From Bacteroidales bacterium (lineage in GTDB: Bacteria; Bacteroidota; Bacteroidia; Bacteroidales; F082), in the NCBI GenBank assembly GCA_024400295.1, contig JAKSNA010000007.1, forward strand, positions 1-64,000: a DNA stretch of 64,000 nucleotides. The letters are read 5' to 3'. This document shows, piece by piece, positions 23,477 to 32,605 of the stretch (position 1 is its first letter; every line of letters begins with the position of its first letter). The notes under the pieces are model-generated. The model had not been told where the DNA came from, ran no database searches, and saw only the letters and a program-made list of their open reading frames with translations. The position numbers and the translations under genes are program-made.

Positions 23477-25489
23477 ATGATGAAGATAGTTGAAAAAGAC
23501 AGTTGGCTGAATCCTGTCGCTGATGAGGTGCAGGGACGTTATGATCGTTATCGTAATTGCCTTAAAAATATTGAAAGTCAATACGGTAGCCTTAAGAACT
23601 TCGCTTCAGCGCACGAGTTTCTCGGTTTTCATTATGACAAATTCCGTCACGGCTGGTGGTATCGCGAGTGGGCACCGGCGGCGCATTATCTCTCGCTGTT
23701 CGGCGATTTCAACGGATGGAAACGTTACGACAATCCGATGGAGAAGATTGACAATGGTGTCTGGGAGATTTTTCTTCCCGATGCCGAGTTTTCAGGGCGG
23801 CTCGTTCACGGGAGCCTCCTGAAGGTGTTGGTGCAGTCGAGCATTGGCGAGCAGGAGAGGATACCTGTATATATTAATAAGGTGTTGCAGGATGACGACA
23901 CCAAAGATTTCCGTGGACAGTTTTGGAATCCCGAAAAACCGTATATCTTTGAATATCAAAGGCCTGAAACAAAAGATGAGCCGTTGCTGATATATGAGGC
24001 TCATGTCGGGATGGCGCAGGAGAAAGAAGGTGTCGGGACTTATAATGAGTTTAGAATCAATATATTACCGCGGATTAAGACCGCAGGATATAATGCCGTT
24101 CAGCTGATGGCAATAGCCGAACACCCATATTACGGCTCATTCGGCTATCACGTCTCGAACCTTTTTGCTCCGAGTTCGCGCTTCGGCACGCCTGAAGAAC
24201 TGAAAATGCTTGTTGATGAAGCACATCGACTCGGACTGCTTGTCATTATGGATGTGGTTCATTCGCATACGGTAAAGAATATCCGTGAGGGCTTGAATCT
24301 GTTCGATGGCACTGACTGTCAATATCTTAAATCAGGAAAAGACGGTGAACATCCGCAGTGGGACTCAAGGCTTTTCAATTACGGAAAACTTGAAACACTT
24401 CAACTGCTGCTTTCGAATCTGCGTTACTGGCTTGAAGATTTCCGTTTTGACGGCTTCAGGTTCGATGGCGTGACTTCGATGCTTTACCTTGACCATGGCA
24501 TCGGAGTTACATTTGATGACCCATGGAAATATTTTGGTGAAAGAATTGATAATGATGCTGTTACGTATCTTCAACTTGCAAATGAATTGGTTCATGCTCT
24601 TGGAAAAGACAATATTTCAATCGCTGAAGACGTGAGTGGAATGCCTGGCCTGTGCGCGCCTGTTGAAGACGGCGGACTGGGCTTCGACTACCGGCTCGGC
24701 ATGGGACTCCCTGACTTCTGGATAAAGATTTTGAAAGACCAAACCGATGAAGAATGGAATATGCACGAGTTTTTCTTCACGATGACAAACAGGATGAGCG
24801 ATGTGAAAACCATAGCTTACGCGGAATCGCACGACCAGGCGCTTGTCGGAGATAAGACATTGGCTTTCAGACTGATGGATAAGGAAATGTACACTTCGAT
24901 GTCGGTTGGAGATGACAACTTCATTATCGACCGCGGTATCGCCCTGCACAAGATGATCAGGCTTTTCACCATCGCGCTTGGCGGTGACGCTTGGCTGAAT
25001 TTCATGGGAAATGAGTTCGGACATCCCGAATGGATCGACTTTCCGCGTCGTGACAACAACTGGAGTTATAAACATGCACGTCGCCAATGGTCGCTCGTTG
25101 ATGACAAGAATCTTAAGTATCACTGGCTCAATGACTTTGATGCGGCGATGCTTGATTTTGTGAAAAAGACTAAGCTGATGTCGTCCGGCTATGCGTGGCT
25201 TCTGAATGCTGATGAGGAGAATAAGACAATCGTATTTGAAAGGAATAACCTCATTTTCGTGTTCAATTTCGGTCAGAAATCATCGCCTGATTATCAGATA
25301 AATGTCAAACAGTCAGGCGATTACAGGATTGTCTTCAGCACCGACGGAAAGCGTTTCGGAGGGTTTGAGAATATTGATGAGAACGCAGTCTTCCCGTCAG
25401 AAATGACTGACGGAAGTGTGACAATGAAAGTTTACAATGTCGCCAGGACAGCGACCGTATATCGCACCGACGGCGTGAATAAAATATGA
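23477..25489 (+). CDS. glgB: 1,4-alpha-glucan branching enzyme (GH13)
   Basis: The protein has 670 residues from the ATG at 23477 (MMKIVEKDSWLNP). It has a CBM48-like N-terminal domain (about 55-160, 'WYREWAPAAHYLSLFGDFNG') and a GH13 barrel with nucleophile Asp in 'FRFDGVTSM', acid Glu in 'IAEDVSGMP' and Asp in 'AESHDQALVG'. The layout resembles eukaryotic-type branching enzymes (GH13_8) more than E. coli GlgB. It makes alpha-1,6 branches in glycogen. It follows the amylase-like gene after the repeat and precedes the serine-rich protein by 4 bp, so it is probably in the same operon. Confidence 0.9.
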   Translation: MMKIVEKDSWLNPVADEVQGRYDRYRNCLKNIESQYGSLKNFASAHEFLGFHYDKFRHGWWYREWAPAAHYLSLFGDFNGWKRYDNPMEKIDNGVWEIFLPDAEFSGRLVHGSLLKVLVQSSIGEQERIPVYINKVLQDDDTKDFRGQFWNPEKPYIFEYQRPETKDEPLLIYEAHVGMAQEKEGVGTYNEFRINILPRIKTAGYNAVQLMAIAEHPYYGSFGYHVSNLFAPSSRFGTPEELKMLVDEAHRLGLLVIMDVVHSHTVKNIREGLNLFDGTDCQYLKSGKDGEHPQWDSRLFNYGKLETLQLLLSNLRYWLEDFRFDGFRFDGVTSMLYLDHGIGVTFDDPWKYFGERIDNDAVTYLQLANELVHALGKDNISIAEDVSGMPGLCAPVEDGGLGFDYRLGMGLPDFWIKILKDQTDEEWNMHEFFFTMTNRMSDVKTIAYAESHDQALVGDKTLAFRLMDKEMYTSMSVGDDNFIIDRGIALHKMIRLFTIALGGDAWLNFMGNEFGHPEWIDFPRRDNNWSYKHARRQWSLVDDKNLKYHWLNDFDAAMLDFVKKTKLMSSGYAWLLNADEENKTIVFERNNLIFVFNFGQKSSPDYQINVKQSGDYRIVFSTDGKRFGGFENIDENAVFPSEMTDGSVTMKVYNVARTATVYRTDGVNKI

Positions 25490-25493
25490 CGTT

Positions 25494-26543
25494 ATGAAAA
25501 GTATTAAATGTTTATTGCTGATAATCAGCATGATGAGTGTGTTGTCGGCAGTTGCGCAAGTTGAAACCAAGACTTATTACGAGCCGGAGCTGCTTATGAT
25601 TTCACAACCTAAGATGGAGTTTTACGACACGGGCGAAAGCGACTATGTGCAGTTTTATTTCGATGTGAAAAACATTGGTTCCGAGACGTATAAAGGTGAA
25701 TTTGTCATTTTGATGGAGCCTGATGTTGACCATTTCTATGCCAAGAAAAACATCAAAGTCAAGGCTGGTGCTGTGAAGAGAATCAGGATTGAACTTGACT
25801 TGAGTATGGTTTATTATGATTCGATTTATACTGTTCTTCCTGTGTATGAGTTTGATAATCAATGGTATCCGCTTACGGCCTACGAGCAGTTCTCACCTCT
25901 GATGCTTTGTCTGAGCTCTCCGTCGTACAGCCAGGATTTGATTGTCACCGCCGAGCCTGCGCCTGTCGTTGATTATTATTACGACATGCGGTTGCAGCGT
26001 CCTCCCGTCTATGGCTATTATTACATCACGCCGCCTCCGGGCTGGGCTTACGCGTATGGCTATAACCCTTGTTGCGTCAATAATTATTACACTGTCATTA
26101 ATGGGAATGTGAATGATTATAATGGCGGAAACAACCATGTCGTGAACATCAATGAAAGGCCGTCGGCACCGAAAGTGTCTCACAATCATTATAGTACGAG
26201 TATTTCTAATACGTCATCTTCGTCAAGGAGAGCGCATTCGGTTTCGGGAAATTCCGTGACACCATCTGTGCCGCGACGCACGACATCAGGGACATCGTCT
26301 TCGGCGAGAACCTCGTCGTCTTCATCCGACAGACGGTCTTCTTCCGTCTCAAATCCTTCAAATTCGAGAAACAACTCCCCTTCGACCTCGTCGTCTTCAA
26401 GACGGTCAAGTAGTTCATCATCAACGGTTTCCAATTCATCAACGTCAAGGTCTTCTTCGTCAGGAAGCTCATCATCAAAGTCTTCAAGCAGTTCTTCATC
26501 AAGAAGCTCAAGTAGTTCAAGGTCTGGCGGCGGAAGAAGATAG
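25494..26543 (+). CDS. Secreted protein with Ser/Arg-rich tail
   Basis: The protein has 349 residues. The signal peptide is at about 1-22 (VLSAVAQ). A beta-sandwich-like region (about 30-150) is followed by a Tyr/Pro-rich stretch ('RPPVYGYYYITPPPGWAYAY'). The last 115 residues are low complexity, mostly Ser with Arg, Thr and Asn, ending SSRSGGGRR. The tail looks disordered and could bind polyanions or be modified. It is the last gene of the run beginning at the TonB receptor, 4 bp after glgB. No family is recognised. A DNA-level repeat origin is suggested by the TCN/AGN codon monotony. Confidence 0.6.
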   Translation: MKSIKCLLLIISMMSVLSAVAQVETKTYYEPELLMISQPKMEFYDTGESDYVQFYFDVKNIGSETYKGEFVILMEPDVDHFYAKKNIKVKAGAVKRIRIELDLSMVYYDSIYTVLPVYEFDNQWYPLTAYEQFSPLMLCLSSPSYSQDLIVTAEPAPVVDYYYDMRLQRPPVYGYYYITPPPGWAYAYGYNPCCVNNYYTVINGNVNDYNGGNNHVVNINERPSAPKVSHNHYSTSISNTSSSSRRAHSVSGNSVTPSVPRRTTSGTSSSARTSSSSSDRRSSSVSNPSNSRNNSPSTSSSSRRSSSSSSTVSNSSTSRSSSSGSSSSKSSSSSSSRSSSSSRSGGGRR

Positions 26544-26610
26544 GTTAATGTTAAATTTGAGGCGTCTGGTGAAAAATTAAAAAAAATATTTTTAGTTACA
26601 AAATAATGTG

Positions 26611-26618
26611 TATATTTG
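26611..26618 (+). promoter_or_regulatory. -7 box for outer-membrane barrel gene
   Basis: TATATTTG matches the Bacteroidota -7 consensus 69 bp before the ATG at 26688. The intervening leader is long and A/G-rich. Confidence 0.6.
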
Positions 26619-26687
26619 CGCAAATTTTAAAGAGAGGAAGCCGAAAATCTCGTCAAAGAGTAGGCGTAATTAAATCAAATTAAATCT

Positions 26688-27371
26688 ATGAAAAAAGTAT
26701 TTTTAACACTTTCACTCGTGGCAGCAGCATTCTTCTGCCAAGCACAACTTTTTGTTGGTGGTGACCTCGGTTTTGGCGTGACAGGCGGTTCCGTGTCAGC
26801 TAAACAAGGCACTTATTCTGAATCTATTACTCTTCCAAAGACTACAACATTTGAAATTGTTCCTACCATCGGTTTCATGTTCAATGAAAACATCGGTATC
26901 GGTTTGGACTTCGGTTTTGGCGTTTCAAACTACAAAGAGAAAGACGAGGACTATAGTTACAAAGAAAGCGTTAACGCATGGCTCGTTGCCCCTTATTTCC
27001 GTTGGGTTTTCGGTCAGTTTGACAGAGTGTCACTCTATGCAGATGCAAGAATCAATTTCGGTGGCGGCAAGGCTAAAGTGAGCGTGACGGAGGGTAGTGC
27101 AACTGCGAGCCTTGATGGTGACAAGGTTTCCAACTTTGGCTTTAACATCGTTCCAGGTATCAACTTCATGATTAGTGACAATATTGCACTTAACGCAAAA
27201 TTGAACCTCATCAGCCTTGGTTACAACATGACAAAGACTATAACAAAGGATCTTGATGAATTCGAGTATTATCGTGATGACGATGTGGAATACACAAAGA
27301 AAGAGACCAACTTTGGCTTCGGTGTCAACTATAGGACAGCTCTCGAAGTCGGTTTCGTCTATCAGTTCTAA
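26688..27371 (+). CDS. Outer-membrane beta-barrel protein
   Basis: The protein has 227 residues. The signal peptide is at about 1-19 (FFCQA). About eight amphipathic strands follow, with the repeated pattern 'GIGLDFGFGVSNYKEK' and 'NFGFGVNYRTALEVGFVYQF', ending in Phe as outer-membrane porin-type proteins do. The size fits the OmpA-like eight-strand barrel class without a peptidoglycan domain. It is monocistronic: it has its own -7 box upstream and a terminator at 27388-27421. Its function is not known. Such proteins are often structural or adhesive. Confidence 0.8.
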   Translation: MKKVFLTLSLVAAAFFCQAQLFVGGDLGFGVTGGSVSAKQGTYSESITLPKTTTFEIVPTIGFMFNENIGIGLDFGFGVSNYKEKDEDYSYKESVNAWLVAPYFRWVFGQFDRVSLYADARINFGGGKAKVSVTEGSATASLDGDKVSNFGFNIVPGINFMISDNIALNAKLNLISLGYNMTKTITKDLDEFEYYRDDDVEYTKKETNFGFGVNYRTALEVGFVYQF

Positions 27372-27387
27372 GTTAACAGTTCAACAC

Positions 27388-27421
27388 AAAAAAAAGACTA
27401 CCGTTCGGTAGTCTTTTTTTT
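27388..27421. terminator. Bidirectional terminator
   Basis: A8, GACTACCGTTCGGTAGTC, T8: a 7-bp stem with a four-base loop, flanked by A- and T-tracts. It serves both the barrel gene and the convergent slyD gene, whose stop codon overlaps the T-tract at 27420. Confidence 0.9.
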
Positions 27422-27962
27422 ATTTGCAACCGTCGCAGCCGCCGTCGCAGCTTTCGCAGCCGCCGTCTTCGTGGTGGCAGTGGTGGCAGCCGCCGCCCAT
27501 GTCGGCTTCGGTGAGTTCGCGGACCGCCAAGATCTCGCCTTCGAAAAACAATGGCACGCCGGCGAGCTGGTGGTTGAAGTCGATTTTCACAAGCTCAATG
27601 CTTATTTCCTTGATGGTGCCGGGGATGATGTTTCCGTTGTCAACGCTGAACTGCAAGGTGTTACCGACTTTGCAAAGCTCGTTGAGTGTCCCGTCTTCGT
27701 TTAGGAACATGTCTTTCTTCACCGTGTAAACCATCTCCTCGTTGCGCTCGCCGTAACCCTCGGCCGGCGTGAGGTGGAAACCGAATTTGTCGCCTGGCTC
27801 AAGGCCTTGCAGACATTCCTCGAATCTCGGCAGGAACATCCCGTGGCCGAAAATGCCCTCAAGCGGATGTTCTTTCGTGGCCTGGTCGATGACCGCGCCT
27901 TCAATCGTGTCGTTGTGCAGTGTGTAAGTCAATGTGACTACTGTGTTGTTTGCTACTTTCAT
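27420..27962 (-). CDS. slyD: FKBP-type peptidyl-prolyl isomerase SlyD
   Basis: The protein has 180 residues. An FKBP domain split by an insert-in-flap region covers about 1-145 and contains 'GIFGHGMFLPRFEECLQGLE' and 'LTPAEGYGERNEEMV'. The Cys/His-rich tail (CHHCHHEDGGCESCDGGCDG) binds metal, as in SlyD. It catalyses proline isomerisation as a cytosolic chaperone and, in other bacteria, supplies nickel for hydrogenase. No hydrogenase genes are in the window. It is convergent with the barrel gene and stands alone. Confidence 0.9.
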   Translation of the reverse strand: MKVANNTVVTLTYTLHNDTIEGAVIDQATKEHPLEGIFGHGMFLPRFEECLQGLEPGDKFGFHLTPAEGYGERNEEMVYTVKKDMFLNEDGTLNELCKVGNTLQFSVDNGNIIPGTIKEISIELVKIDFNHQLAGVPLFFEGEILAVRELTEADMGGGCHHCHHEDGGCESCDGGCDGCK

Positions 27963-27968
27963 TTTACT

Positions 27969-27991
27969 GATGTGGAATCGCTATGCGATTC
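27969..27991 (+). repeat. Dispersed REP-like hairpin, copy 1
   Basis: GATGTGGAATCGCTATGCGATTC contains a GAATCGC/GCGATTC hairpin with a three-base loop, 7 bp upstream of the slyD start. A second copy in reverse orientation lies at 32606-32628 with base changes that keep the stem (T-A in this copy, C-G in the other). Confidence 0.7.
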
Positions 27992-28048
27992 ATTTTTAAT
28001 GATTTATAATATTGTTAATTCCTAAATTTCCTCAAACTCCTCAAACCC

Positions 28049-30061
28049 CTAATATCCTCCAAACACCTTCCTCAAGACCCATTCAATCGTTATCAATCCT
28101 AAAATGCTGAAAAACAGCCATTTAAGATTGATTAAATCGTCAAATATTGTCTCTTCCCTCGAAATCGACGTGATGCGTGTGTCGGCGTTCAGGTCTTTTT
28201 CAAGTTGTTGAATGTCAGTGATATAATAGTATTTGCCGCCGGTCTGTTCAGCAATCAGCTTCATCCTGTCTGTCTTCGCCGTGAGGTCTTGCGCCTCAAT
28301 GCCGAGCGCGACGACGGTGAAGCTGCCCGTGGCGGAATACTCGAGACCGCCGAGGCTTGCCGAGGCGGTGTAAGCGTAAACACCTTCTGGCAGAACCCCG
28401 ATGTTAAGGCTGTAATTGACATCGCCCTTCGCGAAGACGTAGTCGTAAACTTTTTTCGTCTGCCTGCCCGTAATCCTGATGTGCAGGTCAGGCTCGTTGA
28501 CAAGCTCGCGGCTCGGATTGCGCAATTCCGCCGTGAAACCGACAGACTCTGTGTTTGTGTATCTGTCTTTGTGATTGACAGTCAACTCTTTGCTTCTTTC
28601 CGTCAAAAGATATTTCACCGTCTTGCTGAAAATCTCGTTGAAACCGTCATGGTTTTTGTGATGATAATATTCGTAAAGTTTCCATCGCCAACAACCTGTG
28701 CCGAATAAAACAGCCATCTTCCTGCCATTCTCGTCATTCGTGAATGACATCAAAGGATTTGGTGTCTGTAAATCCATGATATTCATAAACATCATGTCGT
28801 CATGATGCGCCTTGAATGCTGTTTCATAATGCGGAAGCGATAACGGAGGATACGAACTTAACTCATTCTTTATGTTTGAATTGACTGTGAAAAGCCCGAA
28901 ATTGCTGTTGTATCTCGTCTTGATGTCAAGATTCGAGCTGACGGCACCTTTCTTGATTTCAAGGGCATTCTGCGAGCCGTTGAAATAGTTGATGTCTGTT
29001 GAAGACCCGATGACTGCAAGTGCCGGCAACTCCTTTGTGTCTATGCCATTGATTTCTTCTGGAATTGGCAACTGATGGACAATCAATAGGTTATACTTGT
29101 TTCCAGAGAGGTTTTTGTCATTCTCTTTTTCAAAAATTGTTTCAAACTCAAAGTGGTCTCCGAGTGCCGACTTTATTGCCGCAATGTCGGGATGTGGCGA
29201 TTTTGCGTAACACAAAACATTGTATTTCTTGTCGATGACTTCCACGAAAATACGTCGCGAATTGTTAAGCAACTGTGTCTCTTTTTCAAGTCCATCTATT
29301 TGAATGTCAATCTGTTTTATGCCTTCGCCGTCTGGCGTGATGTTGAAATCGAGTGTCTTCGAGAAGTTGTTGCTGCTGACGGGCACTGTCGCGTTTCCGA
29401 CCTCTGCGCCGTCCATCTTGACTGTCGCTGCCATCATTGAACCTTTTGCGTTTTTCGCGTTGACGGTTATTCTCAGCGGAAACGACATCAATGCCGTGAC
29501 GGATTTGTTGTATCTCACATCCTGAATCATCAAATCAGGGTGGTTGACAGTGTCGCCAAGTGTCACCGAATAAATCGGGAAAGGGAAGTTTTCGGTGTTG
29601 TATTCCGGCTCAACACCTTGATTTACAATGCCGTCGGAAAACAGGACGACCGCACCGACGTTTCTCTTGTAATAATGGCGCCTTATCGTGTTCAAAGCCT
29701 CGCTGATGTCGGTGCTGTTTCCTCCGAACTCAAAAGTCTCGATGTCGTAGTCTTTTTCAAATGTATTACACAGAGAATCAACGATTTGCGGCAGTTTCTC
29801 CTTGTAAAAAACGGAGTCTCTCGTCATCGTCACTGATGCTGACTCGTCTCGTGCGAAAACAATGATAGGCTGTTCTGTCTTACTGGTTTTCTGTTTGATA
29901 TAAGGATTGAAGAAAAGCATCATCACAACAGCGACGACAATAAATCTCAACGCAAACAACATTGCAGTTAGCGTTTTGCCGTAATGTTGTCTGCGGTTGA
30001 AGAGATAAAGCAGTCCCGCGTATGCGAGGCCAACTGCTATTGCGATGATTATCAGTGACAT
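28049..30061 (-). CDS. Membrane-anchored von Willebrand A-domain protein
   Basis: The protein has 670 residues. Two N-terminal membrane helices (about 3-20 and 35-52) precede a vWA-like domain (about 62-180) with the metal-binding MIDAS pattern DESAS at 'VFARDESASVT' and 'VVLFSDGIVNQG'. Ig-like beta regions follow (about 190-270 and 495-600). One C-terminal membrane helix lies at about 645-663. The vWA part should be in the periplasm and bind a partner through Mg. It ends close to slyD and starts 1 bp from the fabG stop on the same strand, so the two may be co-transcribed. Confidence 0.7.
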   Translation of the reverse strand: MSLIIIAIAVGLAYAGLLYLFNRRQHYGKTLTAMLFALRFIVVAVVMMLFFNPYIKQKTSKTEQPIIVFARDESASVTMTRDSVFYKEKLPQIVDSLCNTFEKDYDIETFEFGGNSTDISEALNTIRRHYYKRNVGAVVLFSDGIVNQGVEPEYNTENFPFPIYSVTLGDTVNHPDLMIQDVRYNKSVTALMSFPLRITVNAKNAKGSMMAATVKMDGAEVGNATVPVSSNNFSKTLDFNITPDGEGIKQIDIQIDGLEKETQLLNNSRRIFVEVIDKKYNVLCYAKSPHPDIAAIKSALGDHFEFETIFEKENDKNLSGNKYNLLIVHQLPIPEEINGIDTKELPALAVIGSSTDINYFNGSQNALEIKKGAVSSNLDIKTRYNSNFGLFTVNSNIKNELSSYPPLSLPHYETAFKAHHDDMMFMNIMDLQTPNPLMSFTNDENGRKMAVLFGTGCWRWKLYEYYHHKNHDGFNEIFSKTVKYLLTERSKELTVNHKDRYTNTESVGFTAELRNPSRELVNEPDLHIRITGRQTKKVYDYVFAKGDVNYSLNIGVLPEGVYAYTASASLGGLEYSATGSFTVVALGIEAQDLTAKTDRMKLIAEQTGGKYYYITDIQQLEKDLNADTRITSISREETIFDDLINLKWLFFSILGLITIEWVLRKVFGGY

Positions 30062-30062
30062 A

Positions 30063-30809
30063 TTACATGTTCATTCCGCCATCGACAGCGATGACCTGAC
30101 CGGTGACGTAGGCCGACATATCGGAAGCGAGGAACAGCGCGATGTTGGCGACATCCTGAGTCGTGCCGGCGCGTTTGAGCGGTATCGCCTGCGCCCATTG
30201 TTTCTTGATTTCCTCCGGAATGTCTTTTGTCATGTCCGACTCGATGAAGCCCGGCGCGATGGCGTTGTTGCGGATGTTGCGCACGCCCATCTCCTTCGCC
30301 GCCGACTTGGTGAAGCCGATGATGCCTGCTTTCGATGCCGCATAGTTGCACTGGTTGGTGTTTCCGGCGCAGCCCACCACGCTGCTCATGTTGATGATGC
30401 TGCCGTGGTTCTGCTTCCACATGATCATCTGCACGGCCTTCGTGTAGTTGAAGACCGACTTCATGTTCACGTTGATCACCGCGTCCCACTGCTCTTCGGT
30501 CATGCGCTTCAGGGCCGTGTCTTTCGTGATGCCCGCGTTGTTGACCAGAATGTCGATCTTGCCGAAGTCATCCATGATCTTCGCGATGACGTTCTGCGTG
30601 TCCTCGTAGCTCGCGGCATTGGCCGGATAAGCGATGACCTTGACGCCGAGAGCCGCAATCTCAGCACGGGTCTCTTCGACCATCTCGTTGATAATCAAAT
30701 CTGTAAATGCGATGTCACAGCCTTCAGCCGCGAATGTCAATGCTATCGTCTTTCCGATGCCGCGACCAGCTCCTGTGATGACGGCAACTTTTCCTTGTAA
30801 TAGATTCAT
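30063..30809 (-). CDS. fabG: 3-oxoacyl-[acyl-carrier-protein] reductase
   Basis: This 248-residue short-chain dehydrogenase has the Rossmann motif 'TGAGRGIG' (about 12-19), the structural 'NNAG', catalytic Ser in 'INMSSVVG', and Tyr/Lys in 'YAASKAG' (about 158-164). The C-terminal 'YVTGQVIAVDGGMNM' is typical of FabG, which uses NADPH to reduce 3-ketoacyl-ACP in fatty acid elongation. It is divergent from the glycosyltransferase and lies just upstream of the vWA gene. Other SDR substrates cannot be excluded, but the FabG match is close. Confidence 0.9.
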   Translation of the reverse strand: MNLLQGKVAVITGAGRGIGKTIALTFAAEGCDIAFTDLIINEMVEETRAEIAALGVKVIAYPANAASYEDTQNVIAKIMDDFGKIDILVNNAGITKDTALKRMTEEQWDAVINVNMKSVFNYTKAVQMIMWKQNHGSIINMSSVVGCAGNTNQCNYAASKAGIIGFTKSAAKEMGVRNIRNNAIAPGFIESDMTKDIPEEIKKQWAQAIPLKRAGTTQDVANIALFLASDMSAYVTGQVIAVDGGMNM

Positions 30810-30842
30810 GGTTTAAATTTTTGCTGCAAAAATAATAAAAAC

Positions 30843-30875
30843 TTGATTGCGATGTTGTGTATTTGTCTATCTTTG
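30843..30875 (+). promoter_or_regulatory. Promoter for glycosyltransferase operon
   Basis: The -7 box TATCTTTG is at 30868-30875, and a TTG lies 22 bp upstream at 30843-30845. The gene's ATG is 15 bp further downstream. It is divergent from fabG. Confidence 0.6.
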
Positions 30876-30890
30876 CACAAAATTAACGGT

Positions 30891-32000
30891 ATGAAAATTG
30901 GATTCGATGCAAAACGTGCGATGTTCAACCATCGTGGCCTTGGAAACTATAGCCGCGATACAATCAGAATTGTTGCACAAAGTCATCCGGACGATGAGAT
31001 TCTGATGTTTTCTCCGAAGAGTGAACCTCTGATACCGTTTGATTATCCAAAAAACTGCAAGATAATAGCTCCTTCCGGTTTCTTCTGGAAATCAATGCCA
31101 TCGTTGTGGAGGTCGAGTTTTATGTATAAGACAATCAATGAGATGGATGTTGATGTTTATCATGGCTTGAGTCATGAGCTGCCATTTGGAATAGAGAAGA
31201 CGAGGGTCAGGAAGGTGCTTACGATGCATGACTTGATTTTCGTGAAATATCCACAGATGTTCCCGTATTTCGACAGGAAAATGTACAACATAAAATACCG
31301 TCACAGTTGTGATGCCGCCGACCATATCATAGCGGTAAGCGAGCGGACAAAACGCGATCTGATGGAGTGCTGGAATATTGACGAAAGTCGCATATCTGTT
31401 GTGTATCAAGGATGTAACCCGAGATATTTGAATGTGGTTTCTGAAGCGGAAAAGGCTGAGGTGAGGAGAAAATACAATCTTCCGGAAGGTTTCGTTTTTA
31501 ACATCGGTGCCATCGAAGAAAGGAAAAACCAGGTGCGTCTGATTGAGGCGGTCGCTCGTCTGAAGGATGTCCCGCTTGTCATAGCCGGAAGGAAGTCGAA
31601 ATATCAGGAGGAGCTTGAAAATGCGGTGATGTCGGCTGATGTGCGTGACCGCGTTTTCATTGTCAATAATGTTGAAACCGACGACCTGCCGGCACTGTAT
31701 CAGTCGGCGGCAATGTTTGCATTCCCGTCACTCTTTGAGGGATTCGGCATTCCGGTTCTTGAAGCGCTTTATAGCGGACTGCCAGTCGTTGCCGCGACAG
31801 GCAGCTGCCTTGAGGAAAGCGGAGGCCCCGGCTCTGTGTATGTTAATCCGGAAGATGTGGAAGAAATGTCGGATGCCATTAACAATGTGTTGTGTGACAG
31901 TGAATTAAGAGAAAAAATGCGAGTTGCAAACGCCGGACATCTCGATAAATTCAATGATGAGAGCATTGCAAAGCAGTTGAATGATATTTACAAAGGTTAA
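30891..32000 (+). CDS. GT4-family glycosyltransferase
   Basis: The protein has 369 residues from the ATG at 30891 (MKIGFDAKRAMFNHRGLGNY). It shows the GT-B fold of family 4, with an N-terminal acceptor half and the 'VIAVSERTKRDL' hinge. A C-terminal donor half includes 'FNIGAIEERKNQVRLIEAV' and the EX7E motif region 'SLFEGFGIPVLEALYSGLPV'. It transfers a sugar from a nucleotide or lipid donor, probably for surface polysaccharide or glycolipid. It has no membrane segment. Its stop (TAATG) overlaps the tsaC-like start, so the pair is co-transcribed. Confidence 0.9.
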   Translation: MKIGFDAKRAMFNHRGLGNYSRDTIRIVAQSHPDDEILMFSPKSEPLIPFDYPKNCKIIAPSGFFWKSMPSLWRSSFMYKTINEMDVDVYHGLSHELPFGIEKTRVRKVLTMHDLIFVKYPQMFPYFDRKMYNIKYRHSCDAADHIIAVSERTKRDLMECWNIDESRISVVYQGCNPRYLNVVSEAEKAEVRRKYNLPEGFVFNIGAIEERKNQVRLIEAVARLKDVPLVIAGRKSKYQEELENAVMSADVRDRVFIVNNVETDDLPALYQSAAMFAFPSLFEGFGIPVLEALYSGLPVVAATGSCLEESGGPGSVYVNPEDVEEMSDAINNVLCDSELREKMRVANAGHLDKFNDESIAKQLNDIYKG

Positions 32001-32575
32001 TGATTATGAATACTTTTGAAGAAGAAGTCGAATTGTGCGTCAAACTTTTGAAAGAGGGTAAGGTCTTTGTGTATCCGACAGATACGATCTGGGGCATCGG
32101 CTGTGACGCCACGAATGCCAAGGCTGTTGACAGGATTCTCAAAATCAAGAACCGTCCCGCCGGACAAGGCCTGATAATACTCGTGGACTCCGTCGAGCGG
32201 CTTAAAGACTACGTCGTTGATCCGTCACCGGTTGCGGCCGACCTGATCAAAGCGGCGAAAAATCCGCTCAGCATCGTTTTTAAACAGTCGAAAGGGCTGG
32301 CGAAAAACCTTTCATCAGACGGAAGTGTCTGTGTGCGAGTGACTTCCAATGAATTTTGCAAGGCGGTGATAAGAAAACTCGGCGCCCCGATAACATCGAC
32401 GTCGGCAAATCTCCATGGTGAACCGTCGCCGGCGAATTTCGCCGACATCACTGAAAACATGAAACAGTCGGCTGATTATGTCGTGAGTTTGTACCATGAT
32501 GTCGTTGTTAAACCTAAAGCATCGACGATCATCAGAATCAAGGACGACAACACGTTTGACGTTTTGAGAAGCTGA
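32000..32575 (+). CDS. tsaC: Threonylcarbamoyl-AMP synthase (TsaC/Sua5/YrdC)
   Basis: The protein has 191 residues, with the YrdC fold: 'YPTDTIWGIGCDATN' (about 24-38), the basic patch 'KIKNRPAGQGLIILVD' (about 48-63) and 'APITSTSANLHGEPSP' (about 129-143). It makes threonylcarbamoyl-AMP for t6A37 tRNA modification. It lacks the extra Sua5 C-terminal domain. The start at 32000 shares bases with the previous stop (TAATG). A second ATG is at 32006. It is followed by a short intergenic stretch with a REP-like hairpin. Confidence 0.85.
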   Translation: MIMNTFEEEVELCVKLLKEGKVFVYPTDTIWGIGCDATNAKAVDRILKIKNRPAGQGLIILVDSVERLKDYVVDPSPVAADLIKAAKNPLSIVFKQSKGLAKNLSSDGSVCVRVTSNEFCKAVIRKLGAPITSTSANLHGEPSPANFADITENMKQSADYVVSLYHDVVVKPKASTIIRIKDDNTFDVLRS

Positions 32576-32605
32576 GGGCATCAGGTGATTAGGTAATAGG
32601 TGGGA

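Noticed and set aside
26189..26623. Minus-strand acidic ORF opposite the Ser-rich tail
   Set aside because: The Glu/Asp/Leu-rich protein is only the complement of Ser codons in the tail. It has no start site or motif.
30045..30800. Plus-strand 251-codon ORF opposite fabG
   Set aside because: fabG is a clear match on the minus strand, and the opposing ORF has an odd Asp/Val/His/Arg-rich composition and no motif.
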